A DNA stretch of 64,000 nt from NCBI RefSeq assembly GCF_019166065.1, contig NZ_JAHTBN010000002.1:310001-374000 (forward strand), in the 5' to 3' direction. Below, one piece after another: positions 27,308-39,250 of the stretch (the first letter of the stretch is position 1; each line of letters begins with the position of its first letter). A program made the translations under genes and the position numbers. The notes under the pieces are model-generated. The model saw only the letters and a list, made by a program, of their open reading frames with translations, was not told the origin of the DNA and searched no databases. The stretch is from Candidimonas humi. GTDB taxonomy: Bacteria; Pseudomonadota; Gammaproteobacteria; Burkholderiales; Burkholderiaceae_B.

Positions 27308-28417
27308 ATGCAACTCGTACAAACGACTCGCGATGCTCTGCTGAAACCGTTGTCGACCGTAGCCGGGATTGTCGAGCGCAGGAACACGCTGCCTATCCTG
27401 GCCAATATCCTGTTGCGTAAAGAGGGCAACAAGGTCGCATTCATCGCGACCGACCTCGAAGTCCAGATCACCACCCATGCCGAATTCGGCGTGGGCGCGG
27501 AAAATGAATCGATCACGGTCGCCGCGCGCAAACTGCTCGACATTCTGCGCGCCCTGCCCGAAGCCGGCGAGGTCAAGCTGGGCCTGGCCAGCGCCAAGCT
27601 GTCCGTGCAGTCGGGCAAGAGTCGTTTCGCCCTGCAAACCCTGGGGGCGGCCGAGTTCCCCACCGTGTCCCAGCCCGAAAAATGGGACCTGTCCTTTTCC
27701 CTGCCGCAAAAGACGCTGAAGCACCTGTTCAATATGGTGCATTTCGCCATGGCGCAGCAGGACATCCGCTACTACCTCAACGGCCTGCTGTTCGTGTTCG
27801 AGCCAGGCCGCGTGCGCGCGGTGGCCACCGACGGCCATCGCCTGGCCCATAGCGGCACCGAAGTCGAAGGCATCGAAGGCCGCCAGGAAGTCATCGTGCC
27901 GCGCAAGACCGTGCTCGAGATGCAGCGCCTGCTCGGCGACACCGACGAGCCCGTGGCCATCGACGTGGCGCCCGGCCAGATCCGCTTCCGTTTCGGCGAG
28001 GTCGAGCTGGTCTCCAAGCTGGTCGAGGGCAAGTTCCCCGACTTCACGCGCGTCATCCCCACCAACTACACCCGGCATTTCTCCGTGAGCCGCGAGGCCC
28101 TGCAGGGCAGCCTGCAGCGCGCCGCCATCCTCACCACCGACAAGCTCAAGGGCGTGCGCCTGCAACTGGGCGAGAACCTGCTGCGCATCTCCTCGTCCAA
28201 CGCCGAGCAGGAAGAGGCCCAGGAAGAGCTCGACATCGACTACGCCCACGAAGCCCTGGACGTCGGCTTCAACGTCAGCTACCTGCTGGACGTGCTGGCC
28301 AACGTCAAGACCGAGACCGTGACCTGGTCGGTGCAGCCCGACGTCAACGCTTCGGCGCTGATCACCCTGCCCGACGACGATCAGTTCAAGTATGTCGTGA
28401 TGCCCATGCGGATCTGA
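27308..28417 (+). CDS. dnaN: DNA polymerase III beta clamp
   Basis: A 369-residue sliding clamp with three repeated domains. It starts MQLVQTTRDALLKPLSTVAG and includes VERRNTLPILANILL, VRAVATDGHRLA and the C-terminal PDDDQFKYVVMPMRI, the standard end of the clamp. AAAGGA lies five bases before the ATG, itself only two bases after dnaA. It forms the ring that tethers polymerase III to DNA and loads other clamp-binding proteins. Confidence 0.99.
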   Translation: MQLVQTTRDALLKPLSTVAGIVERRNTLPILANILLRKEGNKVAFIATDLEVQITTHAEFGVGAENESITVAARKLLDILRALPEAGEVKLGLASAKLSVQSGKSRFALQTLGAAEFPTVSQPEKWDLSFSLPQKTLKHLFNMVHFAMAQQDIRYYLNGLLFVFEPGRVRAVATDGHRLAHSGTEVEGIEGRQEVIVPRKTVLEMQRLLGDTDEPVAIDVAPGQIRFRFGEVELVSKLVEGKFPDFTRVIPTNYTRHFSVSREALQGSLQRAAILTTDKLKGVRLQLGENLLRISSSNAEQEEAQEELDIDYAHEALDVGFNVSYLLDVLANVKTETVTWSVQPDVNASALITLPDDDQFKYVVMPMRI

Positions 28418-28497
28418 GGCGGGTCCGCACCCATGCCGTATTTCGCCGGCGCGGCCCCGCGGGGCCATGCCGGCTTGCAGCCGCAAGGCTTTTATAA

Positions 28498-30963
<2,466 letters not shown>

Positions 30964-30986
30964 GTTTTGTCGGATCTCCTGAAAAT

Positions 30987-31009
30987 CCGGATCTTTTCAC
31001 ATGATCCGG
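30987..31009 (+). repeat. perfect hairpin just after gyrB
   Basis: CCGGATC (30987-30993) and GATCCGG (31003-31009) form a seven-pair stem with a nine-base loop, 24 bases past the gyrB stop. It has no T-run and precedes the stronger hairpin at 31017-31044, so it may protect the transcript end. Confidence 0.5.
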
Positions 31010-31016
31010 GTAGCCA

Positions 31017-31050
31017 AACATGGGCCGCATTTGCGGCTCATGTTCTTATA
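31017..31050 (+). terminator. intrinsic terminator of dnaA-dnaN-gyrB
   Basis: A twelve-pair stem (31017-31028 with 31033-31044, one G-T wobble) encloses the loop ATTT. The 3' arm ends in TGTT and is followed by CTTAT, giving a weak U-rich tail. It is the strongest hairpin downstream of gyrB. Confidence 0.75.
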
Positions 31051-31167
31051 GAAACAGGAGAACTCTGAGCTGCCTGCTTATCGTCCGGAACAGGCAGCGC
31101 TATCAAGCCATTGTCAGGGCAGCTCGATTTTTTTGCGTACCGGGCCGCAGAATGAGTTCTATGTCCA

Positions 31168-31836
31168 TCAAGGCTTTTCGGCGCCCAGGCCCGATTTCTT
31201 GATTGTGCCGGATCGGCGCACAGTCGTTGATGTCCTGGGCGCCCTTGAAGGATGTATGGTCTCGCCGCGGGCCAGCATTTCTACGAAATTCACGATACGC
31301 CTGGCGCGCGTTTCGGCTCGCTTGGCCTCGTTCACCCTGTAGATGACGGCGTAGCGGTTGGCGCGATCCAGGGCCTCGAAGAAGCTTCTCGCGGTTTTGT
31401 TCGAGGCAAGCGCGGCCGCCAGGTCCTGCGGGATTTCTGCGTTTGCCTGGGAGGCGTAGGCCGCGTCCCAACGTCCGTCGGCTTTGGCCTCTTCGATCTC
31501 GGCGAGCCCGGCCGGCCGCAGGCGGCCTTCCCGCGCGAGCCGGTTTGCGGTGTCGCGGTTTTTCGCCGACCACCGGCTTGCCTGTCGGCGAGGCGTCATG
31601 CGGACGAGAAAATAGTATTCGTCGAACTTGGCGAGCTGCCCGTCGATCCAGCCGCAACAAAGCGCGGCCTCGATCGCATCCTCTTTGCCTATGGTGGCCG
31701 TGGGAGCCCCGGCTTTCGCGAGCCTGAGCCAGAAGCCTTTTGTTGCGCCGGAGGCATTCGACATATGCGCTTCGAGTTCTTGCGATGTGCCGAATGTCAG
31801 GATGGGTTCGTTTTTATGGGTAAGCTTGTCCGGCAT
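31168..31836 (-). CDS. YdeI/OmpD-associated family protein
   Basis: A 222-residue protein. The motif order ILTFGTSQELEAHM, GFWLRLAKAG, DAIEAALCCGWIDGQ, FLVRMTPRRQASRWSAKNRD and RLAREGRLRPAGLAEIEEAK is characteristic of the YdeI family (cytoplasmic, linked in E. coli to peptide and polymyxin resistance). The C-terminal third is the IPQDLAAALASNKTARSFF helical repeat. The ATG at 31836 is chosen because homology begins there. Its function here is unknown. It stands alone, convergent with the gyrB transcript. Confidence 0.85.
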   Translation of the reverse strand: MPDKLTHKNEPILTFGTSQELEAHMSNASGATKGFWLRLAKAGAPTATIGKEDAIEAALCCGWIDGQLAKFDEYYFLVRMTPRRQASRWSAKNRDTANRLAREGRLRPAGLAEIEEAKADGRWDAAYASQANAEIPQDLAAALASNKTARSFFEALDRANRYAVIYRVNEAKRAETRARRIVNFVEMLARGETIHPSRAPRTSTTVRRSGTIKKSGLGAEKP

Positions 31837-32008
31837 GGATCTGCTCTTTTGCAGGAGATGACTTTTTATTCTAGTAGGGAGGCCTGCCATGGCAAAGAGG
31901 GATGTCCGCCGGCGCAGGGGGCGGCGGAGTTCGGGTGCTCGGCCCAGGCGCGCCGTCTTGGAGGAAAGCATGTTTCATGGCCGGCCTTTGCCGGTCACTC
32001 CGCCGCTC

Positions 32009-32905
32009 TCACCCCTCGCGCCAGCGCAGTGCGTCGATCACGAGCCGCAAGGCCGGGGCAAGCTGGCGGCGGTTGGCGTAATACAGGTGGTAGCCGGGAA
32101 ACAGCGGCCACCAGTCTTGCAGCGCCGGCACGAGCCGGCCTTGCTCGATGAGCGGCTGTGCGAGGTCGAGCGGCATATAAGCAAACCCCATGCCGTCCAG
32201 CGCAGCCTGGAGCATGAGCAGGGTGTTGTTGAAGACAGTCTGGCCGGTGACGCGCACATCGACTGTTTGTCCGTGTTTTTCGAATTCCCAGACATACAGG
32301 CCGCCGTGGGTCGGCAGCCGAAGATTGATGCAGCGGTGATCGGTCAGGTCATGCGGGGTCGCGGGTAGCGGCTTGCCCGCCAGATAGCCGGGCGACGCCA
32401 CTACTGCCATGCGCAGGTCGGGTGCGATGCGCACGGCGATCATGTCCTTGTCGACGCTGTTTCCGTTGCGCACGCCCGCGTCGTAGCGGTGCGCGGCGAT
32501 GTCGGTGAGGGCGTAGTCCACGCTGAACTCGATCCGGATGTCGGGGTACTGGCGCAACAGCGGCAGCAGCCGGGGCCAGAGTATGGTGGCGATGGCGTGA
32601 TCGTGCGCCGTGATGCGCACGGTGCCGGCCGGCTTGTCGCGCATGGCGCTTAGCGAGTCCAGTTCCAGTTCGATTTCGTCGAGCCGCGGCGCCACGGCGT
32701 CCAGCAGGCGTGCGCCGGCTTCGGTAGTGGATACGCTGCGTGTGGTGCGTGTGAACAGCCGCACGCCCAGGCGGGCTTCGAGGCCGGCCATGGCGTGGCT
32801 CAATGCGGACCGCGACAGACCTAGCTGCGCCGCGGCGCGCGTGAAGCTGCGTTCGCGGGCGACCGTCACGAAGGCTCTCAGGTCATTGAGGTTTTCTTTG
32901 CCCAT
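32009..32905 (-). CDS. LysR-family transcriptional regulator
   Basis: A 298-residue regulator: an N-terminal winged helix-turn-helix (LNDLRAFVTVARERSFTRAA, LGLSRSALSHAMAGLEARLG) and a periplasmic-binding-fold effector domain. Sequence style (TTRSVSTTEAGARLL, VFNNTLLMLQAALDGMGFAY) places it with the DsdA-subgroup LysR proteins that regulate neighbouring oxidoreductases. It diverges from the cupin gene and the YahK-type reductase with an AT-rich 118-base promoter region between, so these are the likely targets. Confidence 0.93.
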   Translation of the reverse strand: MGKENLNDLRAFVTVARERSFTRAAAQLGLSRSALSHAMAGLEARLGVRLFTRTTRSVSTTEAGARLLDAVAPRLDEIELELDSLSAMRDKPAGTVRITAHDHAIATILWPRLLPLLRQYPDIRIEFSVDYALTDIAAHRYDAGVRNGNSVDKDMIAVRIAPDLRMAVVASPGYLAGKPLPATPHDLTDHRCINLRLPTHGGLYVWEFEKHGQTVDVRVTGQTVFNNTLLMLQAALDGMGFAYMPLDLAQPLIEQGRLVPALQDWWPLFPGYHLYYANRRQLAPALRLVIDALRWREG

Positions 32906-33023
32906 TGTTGAAAATTTTGCACCATCGTATATCGATCTTACTGCCTTCTCATCTAATCGAGGGGTTCATAGAATTTCGGGTAAGCAGTATCGAGCAAACA
33001 GACAGTATTGAAAGGAGCATTCC

Positions 33024-33449
33024 ATGGAACTCAAACGAGCTGGATCCCAAGCATCCATCAAAGGCCCCGCCGAATGGTTCACCGGAAGCGTACGCATCGA
33101 CCCGCTGAACAATCCGCCTGCGCCGGCGCGGGTTTCGTGCGCCAGCGTTACTTTCGAGCCGGGCGCGCGCTCGGCCTGGCACAGCCATCCGCTGGGCCAG
33201 ACGCTGATCGTCACCGCGGGCTGCGGCTGGACACAGTGCGAGGGCGAAGCCATCGTCGAAATCCGCGCGGGCGATGTCATCTGGTGCCCGCCCGGCCATC
33301 GGCACTGGCATGGCGCGACCCCGACCACGGCCATGACCCATATAGCAGTCCAGGAGGCTCTCGACGGAAAGAATGTCGAATGGATGGAGAAAGTGACCGA
33401 TGAGGAATATCTCGCGGGGGCGCCGGTCAATATGGGCGCAAACGGCTGA
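33024..33449 (+). CDS. single-domain cupin protein
   Basis: A 141-residue beta-barrel protein. Metal-ligand motif 1 is H53-x-H55 ([12 protein letters not shown]) and motif 2 contains H94 ([15 protein letters not shown]), so a divalent metal site is probable. It resembles the small cupins often annotated as carboxymuconolactone-decarboxylase-associated or hydroxynitrile-lyase-like. AAAGGAG is six bases before the ATG. It shares its transcription direction with the reductase gene 175 bases downstream and the divergent LysR gene is its likely regulator. Substrate unknown. Confidence 0.88.
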   Translation: MELKRAGSQASIKGPAEWFTGSVRIDPLNNPPAPARVSCASVTFEPGARSAWHSHPLGQTLIVTAGCGWTQCEGEAIVEIRAGDVIWCPPGHRHWHGATPTTAMTHIAVQEALDGKNVEWMEKVTDEEYLAGAPVNMGANG

Positions 33450-33624
33450 GCTCTTTTGAGTTGCCCGGCATTTTCGTTGCGAAAGACGTCGATGGCCGGG
33501 CGGGGCGTTCCTCCCGTTGATTCGCCGCGGTCTTCGCTGCCAAATGCTTCCGCGGCCCCCGATCTTCCCGGCATCACGCCCGGGAGCGGCGCAAGCCTTA
33601 ATACTTACTGCAAGGAGATTCACC

Positions 33625-34674
33625 ATGACTATCAAAGCCTATGGCGCCCACGCAAGCACCCGGCCTCTGGAACCTATGGGCATCACCCGGCGGATCCCGG
33701 GAGAGCACGATGTGCAGATTGCCATCGCTTATTGCGGTGTCTGCCACTCGGACATCCACCAAGTGCGTTCCGAATGGGCGGGCACACTGTATCCTTGCGT
33801 GCCGGGACACGAAATCGTCGGCCGCGTGACGGCAGTGGGCGCGCATGTGGACAATCACCAAGTCGGCGATCTGGTGGGCGTGGGCTGCATCGTCGATAGC
33901 TGCCAGCACTGCGACGACTGTGACGACGGCCTGGAGAACTACTGTGATCACATGGTCGGCACTTACAACTCTCCCACGCCGGATGCGCCGGGCCACACGC
34001 TGGGCGGTTACTCGCAGCAGATTGTCGTGCACGAGCGTTATGTGCTGCGCATACGCCATCCCGAAGCCCAATTGGCCGCTGTGGCGCCGCTGTTGTGCGC
34101 CGGCATCACCACCTATTCGCCGCTGCGTCACTGGAAAGTGGGGCCGGGGCAAAAGGTGGGCGTGGTGGGTATCGGCGGCCTCGGCCACATGGGTATCAAG
34201 CTGGCGCACGCCATGGGCGCGCATGTGGTGGCCTTCACTACGTCCGAATCCAAGCGCGAGGACGCCCGGGCTCTGGGGGCCGACGAGGTCGTTGTCTCGC
34301 GCAATGCCGGCGAAATGGCCGCTCATGCCAAGAGCCTGGACTTCATTCTCAACACTGTAGCGGCACCACACGACCTCGATGCCTTCGTGGTGCTGCTCAA
34401 GCGGGACGGCGCCATGACGCTGGTGGGGGCGCCGGCATCGCCGCATCCGTCGCCGCAAGTCATGAACCTGATCGGCAAGCGCCGCAGCATTGCCGGCTCC
34501 ATGATCGGCGGGATTCCCGAGACGCAGGAGATGTTGGATTTTTGCGCCGCGCACGGCATTGCGGCGGACATCGAGCTGATCCGGATCGATCAGATCAATG
34601 ACGCCTATGAGCGCATGCTCAAAGGGGACGTCAAGTATCGGTTTGTGATCGATGCTGCCACCTTGGCGGGCTGA
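33625..34674 (+). CDS. yahK: zinc-dependent NADPH aldehyde reductase, YahK type
   Basis: A 349-residue medium-chain dehydrogenase, the same length as and very close in sequence to E. coli YahK. Catalytic zinc ligands are C37 and H62 (AYCGVCHSD, PGHEIVG). Structural zinc ligands are C93, C96, C99 and C107. The cofactor motif is GIGGLGHMG. AAGGAG lies seven bases upstream of the ATG at 33625. YahK-type enzymes reduce a broad range of aldehydes to alcohols with NADPH. With the cupin and LysR genes it forms a likely aldehyde or electrophile response set. Confidence 0.93.
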   Translation: MTIKAYGAHASTRPLEPMGITRRIPGEHDVQIAIAYCGVCHSDIHQVRSEWAGTLYPCVPGHEIVGRVTAVGAHVDNHQVGDLVGVGCIVDSCQHCDDCDDGLENYCDHMVGTYNSPTPDAPGHTLGGYSQQIVVHERYVLRIRHPEAQLAAVAPLLCAGITTYSPLRHWKVGPGQKVGVVGIGGLGHMGIKLAHAMGAHVVAFTTSESKREDARALGADEVVVSRNAGEMAAHAKSLDFILNTVAAPHDLDAFVVLLKRDGAMTLVGAPASPHPSPQVMNLIGKRRSIAGSMIGGIPETQEMLDFCAAHGIAADIELIRIDQINDAYERMLKGDVKYRFVIDAATLAG

Positions 34675-34966
34675 CTCGGGCCGAACTACCCGAAGGCCGC
34701 GCCGGGTGGGCATGGGAGTGAAATTCGGGCCGGCATGACGGCCGGCGATCAACGCGCCCATGCAAAGAAGCGCTGCTTGTCGTCTGCGATGACTGGGGTT
34801 CGGCCGGGCCGGAAGCCCGGGCCGCCGCACGAGGCGTGTCGGCTATTTGAGAGCAGGTGTATCCTGATACGATTTCGTTTACCTACGCCCGGACCCTTAC
34901 CATAATCATAAGCCTGATCAAATCGCGGGGGGGGCGATACGCTAGTTCGAGGAGCCCGGCGGGAGC

Positions 34967-35854
34967 ATGGAAACCAAATACCTGCACAGCTTCATCGCTG
35001 TCATAGAGCACGGCTCGTTTGCCGAGGCGGCCAGGAGGCTGAATCTCACTCCTGCTGCCGTGGCGGCGCGGGTCAAGACGCTCGAGGAAGACATAGGCGC
35101 CACGCTGGTTGTCCGCGCAGGGCGCAGCGTCGAGCCCACGGAAGCGGGCATGAAGATCATCGAGCGCGCGCGCCTGATCATCAACGAGACACGGGATATT
35201 CGCGCCATCGCCAATAATGACGAGCCCTTGGGCGAACTCAGGCTGGGGGTTGCGACCTCGACCCTGGCGCAACTCACGCCTATGCTGCTCAAGGCCGTCT
35301 ATGCGCTTCATCCGAGGATGAAGATCTTTGTCGAGTCCGGTTCGTCCAGCTATCTCTACCAAAGGGCCGTCGCGCGCAGCATCGATGCGGCCATCATGGT
35401 CCAGCCGCTGTACCCCGCACCCAAGGGATTCGAATGGGAACCCATCAAGGACGAGCCGCTGATTGTCATCGCGCCGTGCGGGATGCGGGCGGCCGATCCC
35501 CACGAACTGCTGCATGAGCAACCCTTCCTGCGCTTCGATCGATCCCTGCGCGGCGGGCATATTGCGGAACTATATTTGCGCAAGCATCGGATATTTCCCA
35601 ATGAGCGCCTGGAGATCGACACGCTGATGACGATTGCCTATCTGGTCAGGGATGGCGTGGGCGTATCGCTGATCCCGGACTGGGCGCCGGACTGGGTGAA
35701 TAGCCTGGACGTCGCACGACTGCCATTGCCCCACAGCACACTGGCCAGAAACATGGGCGTCTTCTGGTATGTGCATTCTCCGCATTCCAGGATCGTCCGC
35801 ACGATCATAGAAAACGGCAGGATGCTGTTTCCCAGGGCTCCGGCTCTTGCGTGA
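34967..35854 (+). CDS. LysR-family transcriptional regulator
   Basis: A 295-residue regulator with helix-turn-helix at the N-terminus (YLHSFIAVIEHGSFAEAARR, LNLTPAAVAARVKTLEEDIG) and a LysR effector domain. It ends 32 bases before the end of the convergent FMN oxidase gene. Because the Bug / hydrolase / oxidase operon has no other regulator nearby, it is a reasonable but unproven regulator of it. The 292-base region before its start holds nothing recognisable. Confidence 0.92.
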   Translation: METKYLHSFIAVIEHGSFAEAARRLNLTPAAVAARVKTLEEDIGATLVVRAGRSVEPTEAGMKIIERARLIINETRDIRAIANNDEPLGELRLGVATSTLAQLTPMLLKAVYALHPRMKIFVESGSSSYLYQRAVARSIDAAIMVQPLYPAPKGFEWEPIKDEPLIVIAPCGMRAADPHELLHEQPFLRFDRSLRGGHIAELYLRKHRIFPNERLEIDTLMTIAYLVRDGVGVSLIPDWAPDWVNSLDVARLPLPHSTLARNMGVFWYVHSPHSRIVRTIIENGRMLFPRAPALA

Positions 35855-35886
35855 GGCCTGTCTCGCGGGCAATGCGCCGGGATTGC

Positions 35887-37077
35887 TCAGGCGGCCCTGA
35901 GCGCGCGCGTTGCGTCCGGCCCGCGCAGGAAGCGTTGGCCATCGGCGCGCAGGTCGCCGAGCCGGGTCAGGCCCAGCATGGCCATGTTGCGGTCGATCTC
36001 GGCGGACAGTAAATCGATGGCTTTCTCTATGCCACGCTGGCCGGCGACCCCGGCGGCATACGCGAACGGCCTGCCGACGAATACGCATCTGGCGCCGAGC
36101 GCCAGGCATTTGAGGACATCCGAGCCGCGCCGGATGCCGCCGTCGAGCATGATGGGAGTGCGGGGACAGCGTTCGACGACGAGAGGGAGCATTTCGAACG
36201 GGGACACGGCCCCGTCCAACTGACGCCCGCCGTGGTTGGAGAGAATGATGCCGTCGGCACCCAGTTCGGCCGCCATGGATGCGTCTTGAGGGCTCAGGAT
36301 TCCCTTGATCACCAGCGGGTGTTTCCACAGCCTGCGGATGAGCTTGACGTGTTCCCAGTTCAGATGGCCCCGGTCCGAGAAATCCCGTTCGATGTGCCTG
36401 GATACGATAGGGGCGCCCCGGCTTGCGTAGTTGTTTTCGAAATGCGGGATGCCGTGCTTGGCGACTGTCTTGAGAAACGTTCCCGCCAGCCATCTGGGGT
36501 GGGAAACGCCTTGCCAGAACAAGCGTGGGGTGAAGCGCAGCGGCGTGGAAAATCCGCTGCGAATGTAGTGTTCCTTGTTGGGATGGACCGGGGTATCGAC
36601 GGTAATGACCAGGGTCTTGAAACCCGCTCGAATCACTCGGCGCATCAGCGCGTCGATCTGATCCGCGTCGCCGGGCAGGTAGGCCTGGAACCAGGCCTGC
36701 GGATTGCGCTGCGCGACTTCTTCGAGCGGGATCAGCGAGGACCCGCTCATTATCATCGGGATCCGCCGGCTGGATGCCGCATTCGACAGCGCGAGGTCTC
36801 CCCGGTACGTGAACAAGGCGCTGAGCCCCACGGGCGCGATGCCGAAAGGCTGGGCGTATTCCTGATCGAAAAGCGCTATCCCGCAGTCCCTGTGCGATAC
36901 GTCCACGAGCACCCTGTGTATGAACGCGCAGCTTTTGAAGGCATTGACGTTATTGTCGAACGCGGCGCGGTCTTCCGCCGCGGCGGAGATATAGCCGAAT
37001 ATCGGCTCCGGCAGCAGGCGTCGTGCGTGGCGTTCGAAATCATTCAGGCACAGGCAACTGTCTAGAGCCTTTCTCAT
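35887..37077 (-). CDS. FMN-dependent alpha-hydroxy-acid oxidase/dehydrogenase
   Basis: A 396-residue TIM-barrel flavoprotein of the glycolate oxidase / lactate dehydrogenase family. The full catalytic set is present with the spacing of spinach glycolate oxidase: Y29, Y133 (QAYLPGD), D161 (VDTPVHPN), K258 (VIKGIL), H282 and R285 in SNHGGRQLDG. It oxidises an L-2-hydroxy acid to the 2-oxo acid, passing electrons to oxygen or quinone. Last gene of a minus-strand operon with an alpha/beta hydrolase and a Bug protein, suggesting import, hydrolysis and oxidation of a hydroxy-acid compound. Confidence 0.92.
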   Translation of the reverse strand: MRKALDSCLCLNDFERHARRLLPEPIFGYISAAAEDRAAFDNNVNAFKSCAFIHRVLVDVSHRDCGIALFDQEYAQPFGIAPVGLSALFTYRGDLALSNAASSRRIPMIMSGSSLIPLEEVAQRNPQAWFQAYLPGDADQIDALMRRVIRAGFKTLVITVDTPVHPNKEHYIRSGFSTPLRFTPRLFWQGVSHPRWLAGTFLKTVAKHGIPHFENNYASRGAPIVSRHIERDFSDRGHLNWEHVKLIRRLWKHPLVIKGILSPQDASMAAELGADGIILSNHGGRQLDGAVSPFEMLPLVVERCPRTPIMLDGGIRRGSDVLKCLALGARCVFVGRPFAYAAGVAGQRGIEKAIDLLSAEIDRNMAMLGLTRLGDLRADGQRFLRGPDATRALRAA

Positions 37078-37191
37078 ACCATCTCGAGTCGATCAAGTTT
37101 CGGCGGCCCGGCCTGTGTGCCTGCGCGCGCCCGTCTCGCAGCGGCGTGTGCGGCATGCGGCCGAGCCGATCTTGCGGCAACCGGCTGCCCG

Positions 37192-37998
37192 TCAGTCCTG
37201 CTTGTCCAGGAATTCCAGGGTGGCCAGCGCGCAGCCATCGGGGTCGGCGCCGGACGCGTGGTAGCAGTCCATGTCGAATACGACGATTTCGGCGTGCGGC
37301 GCGCCCTCGCGTATGGCGTCGGGGTTCAGCTGGCCGCCGCCGCCCGCGTGGGTTCTCTTGGAGGGCTTGGTCATGATGGCCAGGATCGGTCTGCTTATAT
37401 TCTTCAGGTCGAGGCGCGATTCCGTGGTGCCCACCCATTTCAGGTAGGCTTTCGCCGTCGACAGCGAAGTAGCCCCCATCATGTCGACCCACCAGTCCGT
37501 GCATCGCGGCGGCGTATCGTAGCCGAGCCTGGCCGGCATGGTTTTCCGCGCCCAGCTCCGGATGCCGTGTTCTTCCATGTGAGGCAGCCACTCGCTGCTG
37601 CCGGGGGCGACCAGCGGCGGGCAGGCCAGGATCAGCGATTTCACGAGATCGGGCCGGGTCGCGGCCAGGCGCATGGCGCTGATGCACCCGCTTTTTGCCG
37701 CCACGACATGCACCGGGCCCTGCGCCAGGTGATTGATGACTCGTACCAGGTCGTCGACGAACAGTTCCGTGGAGAATTTGAAGGTTTCGTCGACGGGGGC
37801 TGTCCTGCCGAAGCCCCGCAGGTCGAACATGATCAGGCGGTATTTTCTTGCGAGATGCGGCACCCAGCCTCTCCAGCAGGTGGAGTTCTCGGTGAAGCCG
37901 TGCACGAAGAGAACGGTTTCCGGTTCTTCCCAAGGATTTGTGTAGTCGTGGATCTCGTAATAGGGTTTGAAATCGTCCGACAGCTCTAGATATGGCAT
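37192..37998 (-). CDS. alpha/beta hydrolase
   Basis: A 268-residue alpha/beta-fold hydrolase: oxyanion HGFTENSTCWRGW at residues 33-45, DLRGFGRTAP at 59-68, and the nucleophile elbow A-K-S103-G-C. A C-terminal His in DCYHASGADPDG is the candidate catalytic base. The ATG at 37998 has GAGG six bases upstream; a GTG four codons earlier is possible. It lies between the Bug gene (47 bases) and the FMN oxidase gene, so it may cleave an ester or lactone to release the hydroxy acid. The substrate is not deducible. Confidence 0.88.
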   Translation of the reverse strand: MPYLELSDDFKPYYEIHDYTNPWEEPETVLFVHGFTENSTCWRGWVPHLARKYRLIMFDLRGFGRTAPVDETFKFSTELFVDDLVRVINHLAQGPVHVVAAKSGCISAMRLAATRPDLVKSLILACPPLVAPGSSEWLPHMEEHGIRSWARKTMPARLGYDTPPRCTDWWVDMMGATSLSTAKAYLKWVGTTESRLDLKNISRPILAIMTKPSKRTHAGGGGQLNPDAIREGAPHAEIVVFDMDCYHASGADPDGCALATLEFLDKQD

Positions 37999-38045
37999 TG
38001 CAATCCTCACGGTGGATAGAGATTAAAGCCTGGGCCTCGATGGGG

Positions 38046-39017
38046 CTATTTCGGTTGGACTCCTGCCGCTTTCAGCGCACTGCCTATGGATGCGATGTCG
38101 TGTTCGACCGCCAGTTGCAGCGTTTCGGGCGGGCAGCCTATCGGATTCACGCCCTGCGAAAGGAATTTCTTTACGAGGTCCGGGTCGGCAAGCGCTTTGT
38201 TGATTGCCGCATTGAGCTTGTCGACGATGGGTTTTGGGGTGCCGGCCGGCGCGAAGATCGCGTTCCAGCCCGTGACGTCGAACCCGGCCAGGCCCGCTTT
38301 TGCGACGGGCGGCACTTTGGGCAGTATGGCCGAACCTTGTTTGTCGGAAATGGCCAGGGCCTTGATCTTGCCGGCCTTGACCATGGCCATGGCGGCGATG
38401 GGGGATACGAATGCCGCTTGTATATCGCCGCGGATCAGCGCGGAAAGTATCTCGGGCTCTCCCTTGTACGCCACGTGGGTCATTTTGATTTTGGCCTGGG
38501 ACTGGAACAGGAGCATGCACAGGTCTCCGAGACTGCCCACCCCTACGGAACCATAGTTGAGCTTGCCCGGGTGTTCTTTGGCCTCCTTGATCAGGTCGGC
38601 CACGCTGTTTATCGGGCTGTTTCTATTGGTCAGCAGGATTTCGGCGACGGACCCGACCTTGGTGATGGGAGCGAAATCCTTGGCGGTGTCGTAGGGCAGG
38701 TTCTTGACGGTGCTGGGATTGACGACGTGGGAAGGGAAGGCCATCAGCAGCGTATAGCCGTTGGGCTTGGCTCGGGCCACGTAGCTGGAGCCGATGACGC
38801 CGCTGGCTCCGGGACGGTTGTCGACGATGATGGACTGCCCCAGGATCGGGCTTAATTTCTGGATCAGAATGCGGGCCAGCGAGTCCGTAATCCCGCCGGC
38901 GCCCGAAGGCACGATGAGATGTATGGGCTGGTCCGGCCACGCCTTCGTCTGGCCATGCACGAGCGCCGGCTGGATCATCGCCAGGGCCAGGGATATCGCG
39001 AACATTATTTTTCTCAT
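38046..39017 (-). CDS. Bug-family (TctC-like) periplasmic solute-binding protein
   Basis: A 323-residue Bug protein with signal peptide MRKIMFAISLALAMIQPALV (cleavage near VHGQ). Motifs include WPDQPIHLIVPSGAGGITD, IIVDNRPGASGVIGSSY, AKPNGYTLLM, HVAYKGEPEILSALIRGDIQ and AIFAPAGTP. First gene of the operon with the hydrolase and the FMN oxidase, so its ligand is probably their substrate. GGAGG lies just before the ATG. Confidence 0.93.
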   Translation of the reverse strand: MRKIMFAISLALAMIQPALVHGQTKAWPDQPIHLIVPSGAGGITDSLARILIQKLSPILGQSIIVDNRPGASGVIGSSYVARAKPNGYTLLMAFPSHVVNPSTVKNLPYDTAKDFAPITKVGSVAEILLTNRNSPINSVADLIKEAKEHPGKLNYGSVGVGSLGDLCMLLFQSQAKIKMTHVAYKGEPEILSALIRGDIQAAFVSPIAAMAMVKAGKIKALAISDKQGSAILPKVPPVAKAGLAGFDVTGWNAIFAPAGTPKPIVDKLNAAINKALADPDLVKKFLSQGVNPIGCPPETLQLAVEHDIASIGSALKAAGVQPK

Positions 39018-39250
39018 GGCTTGCCTCCTCGATTGTGCTGAACACTGGGACTGCGTTCATTGTATGGATTCGAAAAGGCTCGACGAAAAATAAAATTACA
39101 TTCGATCCGTTAAAAAATTTAGGGTTGGGAGCGCCGCGCGCGGAATGTGGTAATTTGAACGCTACGGCCGGGGCCGCGCCCTTGCTGCCCGCCGCCGGCA
39201 TCGGCGCGCGTCCGACGCGCCGGTTTCATATTTTCCTACAGGAGACGAAC

